Origin: Lentisphaerae bacterium RIFOXYA12_64_32
GTDB lineage: Bacteria; Verrucomicrobiota; Lentisphaeria; Oligosphaerales; YB12-FULL-65-16
Reading direction: 5' to 3'
NCBI GenBank assembly: GCA_001803235.1
Contig: MHBL01000374.1
Location: 1 to 40,220, forward strand
DNA: 40,220 nt
Numbering within the stretch: the stretch's first letter is position 1; each line of letters begins with the position of its first letter. Shown one piece after another: positions 7,630 to 16,645 of this stretch. The notes beneath the pieces were generated by a model that worked only from the letters and a program-made list of their open reading frames with translations, did no database searches and was not told where the DNA came from. The position numbers were made by a program, and so were the translations under genes.

Positions 7630-10600
7630 TCACTGGGGCACGGCCGGCAGGACTTTCGTGCCTTGCGCGTAGGCCTGGGCAGCGGCCTTGGCGAAGGTGT
7701 CGTCGGGCGCGCCCGGGCCCCAGATGTAGACGCGCTTCTCGACCGCGTCGGCGCCGGCGTTCAGGCTGATCTGGCCCCGGGCGCCGCCATCCCAGTAGGT
7801 GAAGCCGCTCGGCGGGGTCAGGGCGATGCAGGCGTTGCGGAACTGCGGGTTGAACACCGCGTACCACGTCGGCGTGCCTTTGAACCCGAACTCTTCGGCG
7901 TCACCCTCGCCATCCATCTGTACGCTCTTGCCGGTCTCGTTGCTGGCCGTGGCGTCCTGCGCGTAGAAGGCGCGGGTCAGCGTTCCGAGCTTCGGTTCCG
8001 CCGCGGAATCGACCTCGAACCGGTCCGCATAGAAGTACCAGGTCCGGGTCACGCGGTGCGCGCTCTTCAGCACCTTGGTGGCGGCGAACACGCAGCGGAC
8101 CGGGCCGCGCTGCAGGCACGTGAGTGCCTCGACGGCGCCGTCTTCCTTGCTCCACCCGGTTTCCTTGGCCGAGACAATGATCTGCGCCGCCGCGGTCTGT
8201 TCCGTGCCCTGCGGCGTTCGCACCGCGATGTCGGAGAGCGTGCCTTGTGCGAGCGACACAGAGTACGTTGCGAAGCGCAGCCGGCTGCCGTCGGCGGCCA
8301 CGTCGAACCCGCTCGCATGCGGGAACACGCGGTAGTCGCCGGCTGCCACGCCCAGGACCTGCGCGGTCGCGGCCACGCCCGGCTTCAGGTCCGGCGGCAG
8401 GCAGAACACGAGCGTTCCGGCCGTGGTGCCGGCAGACGCGGACTCGAACTGCGCGGGCACAACCGTGCCGCTGTCGAACCGGACGCGCAGGTTGGCGGGG
8501 TCCGCAGCCTGCCCATCCGGCCGCGCCAGCGAGAACGGGACTTCGACCGGCATGCCGGCGCTGTCGCCGGCAGGGGGCTCGATTGAATAGGCGCCGAGCG
8601 CGAGGAGCGCCTCCGAAGTGCACGGACCCGTGAACACGCCCGCCGCTTCGGTGCGCCCGGTCAGCGACACGGGCTTCTCGGACAGCACCTGTGCGACCAC
8701 CTGGCGCGTCCCGTCCGCCATGCCCGCGATCAACGGCGCATTGAAGGTCTGCGCACCGCCCGCACCGAGCCGGCGCACGTGCTTGCGCAGCAGTTCCGGG
8801 CCGGCGGGTCCGTCCAGATGCAGCGCCACGTCGAACGACTTGGCCGCCGCCATGCCGGCGTTGCGGACTTCGCAGGCAATGTCGAGCACGTCGGTGGCGG
8901 CCAGGGTTGTGCCGGAGCTCACGGGCTTGCCGCCAACGCTCAGGGTCAGGCTCGCAATGGTCACGTCCGGCACTTCCGCCTCACGGTCGGCGAGCAGCAG
9001 GTACGTCGCCTTCGCGTCGGCCGACGCGCGTCGTGTCAAAGACTCAGCATCGGCACCGGGAGCTCGCGCCTCGGGCCGGCCTTCGGCATCGAGCGCGAGA
9101 AGCACACGCGGCACGCGCTTCCAGGCTGGACGCCAGTCGGCGACCGCCAGTTCCAGGGTCGCGCCTTTGCCGAGGACGATCCGGGCCCGGTCCGGGCTCT
9201 CGAGGATCACGGTCGCCTGCCCGGTGGCCCGCACGCCCGCCGCGGCGAACGGCTGCGGCCCGGTCTCGGCGAACAGGAACGTGTCGGTACGGATGAACGT
9301 CGACCGCGCCACGCCGTCCGCGGCGGTCACACGCCACTGCTCGACGTGCGGACCACGCACGTGGAAGTCGTTCTCGAGCAACTCGATAGATGCATCGTTA
9401 TCCGGTCCTTTCGACCGGACTTGGAACGGTGTCTTCCCGAAGTTCACCGTGCAGACCGTGCCGTCGGCAAACTCGGTTTGCTGCACCATACGGTCCGGCG
9501 ACAGGAACACGTGCGCGACCATCTCCTGCATGCCGATGACCTCGTGCAGCTTGCAGACGTTGCGGTAGATGGTCAGCATCAGTTCGCGCTCCTCGGGGAC
9601 CTGCCAGCGCAGGCCGTGGTTGTTGACCCACATCATGGGCGGTGTGCCGTAGAGGATGTTCATGGCCGTCTTGCGGTCGGTCAGTTCCGGCGCGACCTGG
9701 TGCAGGTAGTCGCTGCAGGCGCCCCAGTACCAGTAGTTGACCACGCAGTCGTGGAAGACCAGTTCGTACAGCGGCGCGCGGTTCGCCGGGTTGATGCCGT
9801 AGTCGAGGTATTCCTGGCTGATCTCCGAGCGGTCTTTCGGGTCGCGCAGGTAGCCGGCCGGCCAACTGTAGAAGCCGCCGCCCATCATGCCCTCGTGGTA
9901 GTGCAGGACCGGCGCGGACCAGAACCGGCCGTGCTCGCCGCCCGTGACCAGGTTGACTTCCTCGCTGACATAGCGGCACAGCGCCTGGCGGTTGGCGATG
10001 TCCGAGGAGCGCGTGGTCGGGTGCACCGTCGAGTAGCACTCGATCAGGCCCTCCGCGGGCGTGACGTCGAGGAACCGCGCATTGTACGGGTGCGTCTTCA
10101 GCAGCTCGGGAATGATGACCTTGGCGCACTCGACCTGTTTCGCGGTGCAGTGCTTCATGAAGGTGTGCGTCGGGTTCATGTCCTTGTCGCGCGAAATCCA
10201 GGCGGTCATGAACTCGCCGTCCTCCTTGACCACCGCGTGTTCCGCGACGGGCGCCTTTTCCCGGTCAATGGTCGGCGAGTCGTCGATGTCGACGTAGTTG
10301 TCGTACTCGCCCACGAGCCAGCCCAAGCGCACCATTTCGGCCATGGCTTCGGGTGACCAGCGGCCGTTGACCAGGCCGTGGGTCATGCCCGCGGCGACCG
10401 CCTCGCGCACGAACCCCACACCGTTGCCGCCCCACCAGTCGACCGCGCCCATGAGCTTGTGCACGTCCGGGTTGGCCTTGGCTTTTTCGGTCAGGGTCCG
10501 GACCAGCTTCTGCTCGCGCGCGATCCCGCGGTAGATCTTGCAGGCCTTGACGTGCCCGCCCTGGTCGTAGAACACGAGCCGCCCCAGGCGTTCGACAGCG

Positions 10601-11934
10601 AACGTGCCCTTGCTCGGCTGCCAGCCGAACCCGGGGAACCCGAGTCGCGCCTCGTCACCACAGCGCGACTGCATCTGGATGAACGAGTCCGCCGGGGTCA
10701 TGGTGATCGCGACCATGCCCTGGCGCCCATCGGTGACCGCAACCCACGGCATGTCGTAGCCATAGGTGGCCAGGCGGCTGGCGCGGAACCGCTTGTCACC
10801 CACCGGTACGTAACGGCCATCGCAGCCGTTGGCCGTGGCCATGAAATAGGTCTCGGGCGCGGGCGGGAACAATGCGGCGGGGTGCTGGAAGGTCTTGATC
10901 CGCGTCGCGTCGCCGGTCGTGCAGGTGATGCGGACGTCGAGGACTGGGTCGTCTCCGAGCAGGCTCAGCTCGACGGCCAGTGCCAGCGGCTGCGGCTGCC
11001 CGCGGGCCACGCTCAGGTCGTAGGCGATGGCGTTACGGGACGAACCTTTCCGGACGTTGGCCACGGCCCCGTCGCCGACACCGATGGTCCGGTCGTTGTC
11101 GCGCGTCAGCGGCGGCGCGGTGCCGTCCGTGTCCGCGAGCACCGCCACGGCGAACGTGGCGGGGACCGAATGCACCCATGTGGACGGAAAGTAGCCCTGC
11201 GCCTTGCGCCGCACCGGCTCGCCCGGCTTCGGGTCCGCGTCGTTCTCGCCCACGGCGAGGTGGAACCGGATCCCGGTCACCGGGTCCCTGAGCACCGGGA
11301 AATGCGCGAGCGGCATGGCCAGTTCCACGGCGTACCCGGGGAGCTTGTCGCTAGGAATGAGCTTCACCGCAAGGCGCGCATCCTTGAACGGCACGCCCTT
11401 GGAGTCCACGGCCGCTTCCTTGCCCGGGCACAGGTGCAGTCCCACCTGCACGCTGTCAATCCAGAGTTCGACCGAGTCCGCCTCCCACCAACCCTCCGTC
11501 GATTCACCGCCGAACGCAACCTGGTCGTCGCGCATCCGGACGTGGACGTACAGGAACTGGTCGTCCCACATGACCTGCGCGCCACCCGAGAGGTTGGCCT
11601 CGCCGTTCTCGCCGACCCAGGGCAGCCAGATCCAGTCCTTGTTCGGCCAGTCCGCCGCGTCGCCGTCAATGACCGGCGGCGTGGCGCAGCGCCGGACGGT
11701 CACCGGCTTCTCCGCCGCCTGCCGCTCGCGCGGGTCTTCCTGCGCCCAGAGCAGTCCGGTCGTCTTGTGCAGGACACTGAGCCGGCCCGTGTCCGTGGCG
11801 ACGCTGACGTTGAGCGCGTCGTTCTCCATGACCCACGCGGTGCCGTCGAGTTTGGTGGCCGCGCCTGCGCTCAGGCCGAAAACCCCAGCCAGAACCAACC
11901 CCGCCCAGCCTGCGAGTCTGCGATGCATGGACAT
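7630..11934 (-). CDS. Giant secreted glycosidase-like protein, copy 1
   Basis: 1434 residues, exported (signal peptide MSMHRRLAGWAGLVLAGVFGLSAGA). An N-terminal sandwich begins at WVMENDALNVSVATDTGRLSV. It is interrupted by a CBM9/DOMON-like domain at 80-250 (PPVIDGDAADW...WDDQFLYVHVRM...EADSVELWID), then resumes. A barrel-like centre follows with D623 in ARFLDVTP and E667 in GGEHGRFW, 44 residues apart, plus GGFYSWPAG and HDCVVNYWYWG. The overall design recalls GH101/GH129 or DUF5696-type proteins, where an Asp nucleophile and Glu acid occupy comparable places. A CARDB-like domain lies near residues 1000-1110 and two beta domains end the protein. GGGAGG precedes ATG 11934; the in-frame codon at 11991 lacks this. 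It is a paralogue of 16820-21205. Substrate unknown; hydrolase activity is inferred. Confidence 0.75.
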   Translation of the reverse strand: MSMHRRLAGWAGLVLAGVFGLSAGAATKLDGTAWVMENDALNVSVATDTGRLSVLHKTTGLLWAQEDPRERQAAEKPVTVRRCATPPVIDGDAADWPNKDWIWLPWVGENGEANLSGGAQVMWDDQFLYVHVRMRDDQVAFGGESTEGWWEADSVELWIDSVQVGLHLCPGKEAAVDSKGVPFKDARLAVKLIPSDKLPGYAVELAMPLAHFPVLRDPVTGIRFHLAVGENDADPKPGEPVRRKAQGYFPSTWVHSVPATFAVAVLADTDGTAPPLTRDNDRTIGVGDGAVANVRKGSSRNAIAYDLSVARGQPQPLALAVELSLLGDDPVLDVRITCTTGDATRIKTFQHPAALFPPAPETYFMATANGCDGRYVPVGDKRFRASRLATYGYDMPWVAVTDGRQGMVAITMTPADSFIQMQSRCGDEARLGFPGFGWQPSKGTFAVERLGRLVFYDQGGHVKACKIYRGIAREQKLVRTLTEKAKANPDVHKLMGAVDWWGGNGVGFVREAVAAGMTHGLVNGRWSPEAMAEMVRLGWLVGEYDNYVDIDDSPTIDREKAPVAEHAVVKEDGEFMTAWISRDKDMNPTHTFMKHCTAKQVECAKVIIPELLKTHPYNARFLDVTPAEGLIECYSTVHPTTRSSDIANRQALCRYVSEEVNLVTGGEHGRFWSAPVLHYHEGMMGGGFYSWPAGYLRDPKDRSEISQEYLDYGINPANRAPLYELVFHDCVVNYWYWGACSDYLHQVAPELTDRKTAMNILYGTPPMMWVNNHGLRWQVPEERELMLTIYRNVCKLHEVIGMQEMVAHVFLSPDRMVQQTEFADGTVCTVNFGKTPFQVRSKGPDNDASIELLENDFHVRGPHVEQWRVTAADGVARSTFIRTDTFLFAETGPQPFAAAGVRATGQATVILESPDRARIVLGKGATLELAVADWRPAWKRVPRVLLALDAEGRPEARAPGADAESLTRRASADAKATYLLLADREAEVPDVTIASLTLSVGGKPVSSGTTLAATDVLDIACEVRNAGMAAAKSFDVALHLDGPAGPELLRKHVRRLGAGGAQTFNAPLIAGMADGTRQVVAQVLSEKPVSLTGRTEAAGVFTGPCTSEALLALGAYSIEPPAGDSAGMPVEVPFSLARPDGQAADPANLRVRFDSGTVVPAQFESASAGTTAGTLVFCLPPDLKPGVAATAQVLGVAAGDYRVFPHASGFDVAADGSRLRFATYSVSLAQGTLSDIAVRTPQGTEQTAAAQIIVSAKETGWSKEDGAVEALTCLQRGPVRCVFAATKVLKSAHRVTRTWYFYADRFEVDSAAEPKLGTLTRAFYAQDATASNETGKSVQMDGEGDAEEFGFKGTPTWYAVFNPQFRNACIALTPPSGFTYWDGGARGQISLNAGADAVEKRVYIWGPGAPDDTFAKAAAQAYAQGTKVLPAVPQ

Positions 11935-12060
11935 GGTGCCTCCCTCTCTGTGCTCGTGTCCGTGGACGTCTTCCTCCGTCCGAGAACCCAAGACGGTTTG
12001 CTGACATACCGCTCAGATACCTGAGCCGGAGACAGCAGGCCACCCAGACGGAAAAGCGCG

Positions 12061-12322
12061 CGACCTGTGCGGGTAGGTCCGACCGCGCGGGATGACGCCC
12101 TGATGCGGACAGACATCGGTCGCAGCCCCGCTCGTAGTGGTGTCGCAGTCCCGGCGGTTGCCCGCCGGGCAAGACACCATCCCCGCGCCACGCCGCCGCA
12201 ACACGCCAGATGGGCTCTTGGCGCTCCACTTCGTTGCGCGCACTGCGAGCCCACTACGAACGGGCGTATCCAGGCGCCCACGGCACCGCTTCCTCCCTCT
12301 GTGGATTTCCCCGCGCAGGTCG
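12061..12322. repeat. Modular MITE-like element, copy A
   Basis: Outer inverted arms are 12061-12080 (CGACCTGTGCGGGTAGGTCC) and 12303-12322 (complement with 4 mismatches). Inside lies a 132-bp core, 12130-12261, ending in 19-bp inverted repeats (GTTCGTAGTGGGCTCGCAG type, 3 mismatches). The core is the reverse complement of 22711-22842 with about 11 differences in 132 positions and no gaps, counted by eye. It also holds the hairpin CCGGCGG-ttgc-CCGCCGG. No clear target duplication was found at this copy. No coding potential is evident. The right arm cuts into the reading frame that follows the small gene at 12441-12710. Confidence 0.8.
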
Positions 12323-12437
12323 TCGACGAGCGCGACACTACGGCACGCTGGATGCGGGTGGGCGCGACGTCGTCCGGCTGAGTCTCCACCACGAACCGGC
12401 TGTAGTCGCACAGTGAGCTGAGGGGAGCACAATCCAT
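12323..12437 (-). pseudogene. Possible truncated toxin-antitoxin partner (DUF6516-like start)
   Basis: An ATG at 12437, 3 bp after the stop of the upstream small gene, opens MDCAPLSSLCDYSRFVVETQ and continues about 38 codons until it runs into repeat copy A. I recall genes of this kind (LSxLxxYxRFVxET..., DUF6516-like) as partners of the small protein at 12441-12710. The frame carries on inside the repeat but only with repeat-derived, unconserved residues. I read it as a partner gene cut off by the element. Recognition is weak and from memory. Confidence 0.35.
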
Positions 12438-12440
12438 ACG

Positions 12441-12710
12441 TCAGTAAGCCGGCTGCACCCGCAATGCCTTGGAGAACTCCCGCTCCTTGAGTTGCGTGGT
12501 GTCGCTCTGCTTGCGGCGCAGCCACGTCTCGTAGATGCCCTTCCAGCGACTGAAATCGACGCGGGTCTCGTCGTACTCGTCGTACTGCGTGAGCGTGCCG
12601 GCAACCAAGGCTGCGTAGAAGTCCTCGCTGAGCACGCCGTACTTCTCCTCGAACAGCGTCAAACGCCGCTCAAGTTGCTTCATCTCGACAACGAGTTCGT
12701 GCAGTTCCAT
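12441..12710 (-). CDS. Small toxin-antitoxin-type protein
   Basis: 89 residues: a helical N-terminus (ELHELVVEMKQLERRLTLFEEKYGVLSEDFYAALVAG), a central YDEYDETRVDFSRWKGIYETWLRRKQ block and a basic end. Small proteins with an E-K-Y-G...S-E-x-F-Y start and a D-F-S-x-W-x-x-x-Y-E block are common in putative type II toxin-antitoxin pairs next to DUF6516 proteins. The downstream partner appears to be broken by repeat copy A. No strong ribosome binding site could be identified. Function, and which member is the toxin, are unknown. Confidence 0.6.
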   Translation of the reverse strand: MELHELVVEMKQLERRLTLFEEKYGVLSEDFYAALVAGTLTQYDEYDETRVDFSRWKGIYETWLRRKQSDTTQLKEREFSKALRVQPAY

Positions 12711-13121
12711 GGTTTCGTCTCCCGCGCAGAGTCTGCCAGCGTTGTCCGCAGGCCATCAAGCGAATATACGGGTACGCTCAGGCGACTTCAAGGCCCGAGC
12801 ACCCCTCGCGGCAATGCGTTGGCGCGGCTGTGGCCACTGTGATTGCGGGCTGGAGGTAGCTCGCCAGTTTCTGCCAAAGCCTGTGGCAGATTTGTATTCC
12901 TCTCACAGTAAGCGAGACAGAATACCATCATGCGCCAGATATTGCGAGGCGAGAAACCCTTGACACCAGGAAACTCGCGGAGGGGATGTTCGCGTTGTGG
13001 CGCGTGTTCCGGCGTGTCGACACTGTGTGCGGATGGCAACGCCATGCGCCCGCTCGCTGAAGCGTCGCTGCCACTTCCGCCTGAAAGGCGGTACTCAGAC
13101 GGAAACGCAGGAGTAACAACT
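12711..13121. other. Intergenic region without recognisable gene
   Basis: There is no frame with a plausible start, ribosome binding site or family motif on either strand. A short inverted repeat, TCTGCCA(aagcc)TGTGGCAGA, lies near 12870-12890 and could act as a weak hairpin. It separates the small toxin-antitoxin-type gene from repeat element E. Confidence 0.5.
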
Positions 13122-13266
13122 TGAGGTGATTGCAAAACGCCCGTTCTGCGGGAATCCAGGAGTCAGGAGACAGAATTCAGAATGGGATTCAAGCACAAAT
13201 CCAGCGTGTCTTTCAATCATTCTGGCTACTGACTTCTGAATTCTGACTACTTCTGCAATTACCTCA
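13122..13266. repeat. MITE-like element E (AT-rich core)
   Basis: The ends are 16-bp inverted repeats: TGAGGTGATTGCAAAA (13122-13137) and TTCTGCAATTACCTCA (13251-13266), 14 of 16 complementary. An inner pair is CAGAATTCAGAA (13171-13182) and TTCTGAATTCTG (13234-13245), a perfect 12-bp match. The 145-bp element is far more AT-rich than the genome average here. It has no coding potential. A clean target duplication is not visible (a CTTGA pair overlaps the left end). It lies downstream of the FAD oxidoreductase stop. Confidence 0.6.
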
Positions 13267-13272
13267 CTTGAT

Positions 13273-13313
13273 ATGATCGGGCGGTCTGCGCCCGAGGGGC
13301 GCTGACGCATCAC
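13273..13313 (+). repeat. REP-like 40-bp repeat, copy 1
   Basis: The sequence begins ATGATCGGGCGG and ends GCGCTGACGCATCAC, with an internal CGGGCG/CGCCCG stem. Similar copies are at 16686-16724 (same strand) and 40159-40198 (opposite strand). It lies about 60 bp beyond the stop codon of the FAD oxidoreductase. Confidence 0.75.
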
Positions 13314-13371
13314 GGTGACGGCGCCCGGCGTTCGATCTTTGCGCGGGGCCCAGCGCATTACCCCCTCCGCC

Positions 13372-16206
13372 TCACGCGCCGGCGAGGCGGCGGGCGTGGC
13401 GGCGGGTCAGGAGGTTGGCGTCGTGGGCGTACTTGCGGGCCAGCTCCCGGCCGTCGGGCGCGCCGAGCAGGTTCAGGATGCGCGCCGCGCACAGCTCGAC
13501 GAGAAACCGCAGCGACGCCGGATACCCGGGCCCGGCGCCCCACAGCGGCACACCCATCTCGTCGCCGGCATGCCGTTTCAGGTAGTCACGGATGAACTCC
13601 GCGCCTTGGGGGCTGCGGATGTCGCCGATGGCGCGGAACAGCATCATGGCGTCCAAGGGGTTGATCTCGCCCTGCAGCAGTTCGCCGAGGCGCGGCAGGG
13701 CCGCGTCGGGTGCGATCTCCGCCAACGCCAGGACGGCGACGATGCAGCGTGCCGGGGACTTGACCCCGAGCTTCGGGTCGTTCCAGCGTTCCGTGATCGC
13801 CTGCTCGAGCACGCCGCGCACCGCCGTCGTGCCGGTGCCGCGCACCGCCGCCGTGACGGCAGCCACGAAGCGCCGCTCCGGTTTCGGCTCGGCGGCGATG
13901 AGCGCGTCCCAGTCCGGGGCCTTGTCGGCCGACAGTTGAGTCAGGCGCCACATGGCCAGGCCGTTGTTCTTTTCCGCACCGAGGGTGGCGAGCATCTCGG
14001 TCTGCGGCACGTTAAAGAGCGCCTGGGCCGGTTGCGGCGGCAGGATGCCGCGCTCCTTCAGCCGCGCCTGCAGGGCCTGCACGTCGAGGGCGGCCGGGGC
14101 CTTGCCGCTCTTGACCGCCAGCGCGGCCGCCGTGCCGCAGACTTCGCCAAGCTGGTGCATGTCCGGCTGCATGCGCACGAGCTGGTGCAGGTCGTGGTCC
14201 ACGGACAGGGCGCGGCAGGCGACGAGCACGCCGTCGACGCCGATCGGGTACAGGGCGCGGTAGGGGATGTCGCCCTTGCAGACCTGCTGCCACAGCCCGA
14301 ACATGACCACGTGTTGCAGGCCCCAGTCGCTCTCCTGCGCGTAGTCGATGGCGTGGTTGTCGTAGTGCGCGACCGAGGCGCAGACGGTGTCCGGCCAGGT
14401 CCGGCCCTGCATGAAATCGTCGAACGTCAGCACGACCGAGCCGCGGATGAACCGGCTCTCGCGAAGGCCCAGCAACGGCGCCAGGGACGGGTAGTGATTC
14501 GCGTCGGAGAACGGGCCCACGCCCCACAGTCGGCTGCGGCCGAGGAAGTGCGCCCGCGAGTAGGCCAGCGTATCGGTGGGATCGACCCAGCCGGCGTCGA
14601 AGTTGTGGTGCGTGAGCCGGCCGTTCGCAATGCGGGTCGGGGTGTAGCTGTACGGCTGCGGGAAGCCGTCCACAACGCGGCCAAAGCTGAACTCCGCGCC
14701 CGCCGCCGCCGCCAGGTCGCCGTCGCCCGTGCCGTCGATCGCGACGGTGCACGGGAACACGTGGTAGCCGTCCTCGGCGGCCGAGATCACGCCCGTGACG
14801 CGGCTGCCCTCTTTCAGGACGCCGAACACGAAGTGGCCCGTGAAGCGCTGGACCTTTTCCTTGGCCAGGGCCTGCATCAGCGCGCTTGACTTGGCCAGCG
14901 GGTGATAGCCGGCCACAGCGGGTGCGATGGGCGCGGCGGCAGCCTTGGTGGCCTCGTCGATGCGGTTCTGGATCCCGGCGTGTACGCCGTGGTAGTAGCT
15001 GTGGATCTTGCCGGCGGTGCAGATGCCGCCCGGTTCGAGTGCCGGGTCGAGCACCGCCACACGCATGCCTTCCTCCGCGGCGGTCAGCGCGGCCATCACG
15101 CCGCCCGTGCCGTACCCGGCGACCACGACGTCGCAGGTCTCGTGCAGCGTGGCCGAGGCCTTCGGGAGCGTCGCGGCCGGGAGGTCCCACTCACGCGCCG
15201 CGGACAGTTCCGAACTGGCCAGCACACACGCCCGGCCGCAATCCCCGGCCGTACACGCCGGCAGCGGCTGCAACACTTTTGAGTTAAGGGCGTTAGCAAC
15301 AGAGCCCCCGACCGCACCGAGTTCGGCCGCCAGTGCGGCGTCCTGCGGCAACGGCACCAGTCCGGTGCCGGCCAGGGCTGCGAAGTCCGCAGTGTCGGCC
15401 ATGAACTCAAATTCGCACTCCGCCGCGACGTCGACCAGCGTGGCGCCGGCGAAGTCCGTCACGTTGGCCCGCAGGTGCGCCGCCACGCCCAGAATGACCT
15501 GCAACGAATCGGCCAGCACGTCGGCCGGCGCCTGGCGCTTGGCTTTGACCGCCATGGCCAGCGTGCCGAGCGCTTCCTTGGCCCACGCGGCCGGCGCGAA
15601 CCGTACCGTGTTGCCACGCACGCCGAGCTTCGCGGGGACTGCGAACTCCGCACCGCCCGCCGGCACATCGACACCGTGAACGTAAAACCGGCGCACGGCA
15701 CCCTTGGCGGTCGGGGCCTTGGCACCCGCCACGCGCCGTGAGAAGCGCCGTTCCGGCGTGGCATCGATGACCCGCGGCGCCTGAACGAGCTGGCGCCCGC
15801 TCTTGCCCACCACTTCGACGCCGATGAGCTTGCCGGCGGCATCCGTCACCGGCCGCGTCGCAATCACGCGCACCAGCGCCTCGATACCCGCCTCGGCCAC
15901 GAGGCGGTCAAATGCCAGCGTGCCCACGAACACGTCCGCCCGCGCCCCGGCCGGGACGCCCTGCGCGGCGGACAGCGCCCGCAGTTGCCGGCAGAGCTCG
16001 ACATCCGGCAGCTCCGTCTGCCACAACCGGCTGAGTTCGCGGCCCAGGACCGGGCCCGATTCGACCAAGCAGGTCTTGCGGCCGGCGCGCGCCGCCTCAA
16101 GCGCCGCGGTCAACCCCGCCAGCCCCGCACCCAGCACCACCACGTCGCCCTGCCACAGAATCGTTGCCTGACGTTCCGCCAAACGTACGGTCTTTACAGC
16201 CTTCAT
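13372..16206 (-). CDS. Double-Rossmann FAD-dependent oxidoreductase
   Basis: 944 residues with two separate dinucleotide-binding folds. The first is DVVVLGAGLAGLTAALEAAR (21-40, GAGLAG) with the acidic end of beta-2 at E49. The second is CDVVVAGYGTGGVMAALTAA (358-377, GYGTGG) followed by PGGICTAGKIHSYYHG (392-407), typical of the FAD_oxidored family. DGTGDGDLAAAAGAEF is a conserved FAD-contact block of that family. The C-terminal 200 residues are helical and repeat-like (HEAT-type appearance). No signal peptide is seen, so it is probably cytoplasmic. AGGAG precedes ATG 16206. It lies between the two giant glycosidase-like paralogues and is divergent from copy 2. It probably oxidises a sugar- or polyol-type substrate, by context only. 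The first Rossmann half may be a decayed or regulatory duplicate. Confidence 0.8.
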   Translation of the reverse strand: MKAVKTVRLAERQATILWQGDVVVLGAGLAGLTAALEAARAGRKTCLVESGPVLGRELSRLWQTELPDVELCRQLRALSAAQGVPAGARADVFVGTLAFDRLVAEAGIEALVRVIATRPVTDAAGKLIGVEVVGKSGRQLVQAPRVIDATPERRFSRRVAGAKAPTAKGAVRRFYVHGVDVPAGGAEFAVPAKLGVRGNTVRFAPAAWAKEALGTLAMAVKAKRQAPADVLADSLQVILGVAAHLRANVTDFAGATLVDVAAECEFEFMADTADFAALAGTGLVPLPQDAALAAELGAVGGSVANALNSKVLQPLPACTAGDCGRACVLASSELSAAREWDLPAATLPKASATLHETCDVVVAGYGTGGVMAALTAAEEGMRVAVLDPALEPGGICTAGKIHSYYHGVHAGIQNRIDEATKAAAAPIAPAVAGYHPLAKSSALMQALAKEKVQRFTGHFVFGVLKEGSRVTGVISAAEDGYHVFPCTVAIDGTGDGDLAAAAGAEFSFGRVVDGFPQPYSYTPTRIANGRLTHHNFDAGWVDPTDTLAYSRAHFLGRSRLWGVGPFSDANHYPSLAPLLGLRESRFIRGSVVLTFDDFMQGRTWPDTVCASVAHYDNHAIDYAQESDWGLQHVVMFGLWQQVCKGDIPYRALYPIGVDGVLVACRALSVDHDLHQLVRMQPDMHQLGEVCGTAAALAVKSGKAPAALDVQALQARLKERGILPPQPAQALFNVPQTEMLATLGAEKNNGLAMWRLTQLSADKAPDWDALIAAEPKPERRFVAAVTAAVRGTGTTAVRGVLEQAITERWNDPKLGVKSPARCIVAVLALAEIAPDAALPRLGELLQGEINPLDAMMLFRAIGDIRSPQGAEFIRDYLKRHAGDEMGVPLWGAGPGYPASLRFLVELCAARILNLLGAPDGRELARKYAHDANLLTRRHARRLAGA

Positions 16207-16231
16207 GGATTGCTCCTGCCCGAGGGGGGCC

Positions 16232-16256
16232 AGTGTTCGGTGTTCAGTGTTCGGTG
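16232..16256. repeat. Short tandem repeat (GTGTTCGG/GTGTTCAG)n
   Basis: Three consecutive 8-mers AGTGTTCG, GTGTTCAG and TGTTCGGTG-like units lie just upstream of the FAD oxidoreductase start. It resembles in style the GTTTCAGGTGTCAG repeats at 24424 and 29840. Role unknown. Confidence 0.55.
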
Positions 16257-16385
16257 AAGACAGATTTGCTACGTGAAGGGAGTATACACCCCGGGTGCGG
16301 TGCGGTTCCCGCAGGAAGGCGTCGAACTTCTGGACTTTCCCGCTACAACGGGCGCAAGGGAAGGTGTGGGGAGGGGGGAGATGTT

Positions 16386-16640
16386 CTACGTCGCACTGCC
16401 GGTCACAGGGAAGCTGGTGTCCGCGAGGGTCCGGCGCAGTCGGGCCACGAAGTCGTTCCGTTCGGCCGCCGTGACGGGAGCAAGAACGTGTTCCGGGACG
16501 GCGTCAAAATGCACGAGGATTTCCCGCTCTTCGGCGCGGACCCGCGAATAGCGGTGGAAGAACGGCGTTTCGGTGATCGCCGTGAGTTCCGCCTGAAGGG
16601 CGCGTCGATTTAGCCACCTCAAATGCGCAACCACGCCCAA
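16386..16640 (-). pseudogene. Unrecognised coding fragment
   Basis: An open frame on the minus strand encodes about 75-85 residues of protein-like composition (RALQAELTAITETPFFHRYSR, REILVHFDAVPEHVLAPVT, ERNDFVARLRRTLADTSFPV) ending at a TAG at 16386. The frame extends upstream into a hairpin and REP-like repeat, where the residues lose protein character, and no ribosome binding site is visible. I do not recognise the family. It may be the 3' end of a gene whose front was replaced by the repeat, or an intact small gene. It lies in the divergent gap between the FAD oxidoreductase and giant copy 2. Confidence 0.3.
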
Positions 16641-16645
16641 CGTGG

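Noticed and set aside
10378..12024. Plus-strand open frame (548 codons) opposite giant copy 1
   Set aside because: Antisense shadow of the CBM9/sandwich region, with no ribosome binding site and no protein-like motifs.
13234..13245. Promoter in the AT-rich block of element E
   Set aside because: The AT-rich bases are arranged as inverted repeats, and no gene starts downstream in either direction within a sensible distance.
13315..14889. Plus-strand open frame (524 codons) opposite the FAD oxidoreductase
   Set aside because: Antisense to a clear FAD_oxidored gene; it begins inside the REP-like repeat region.
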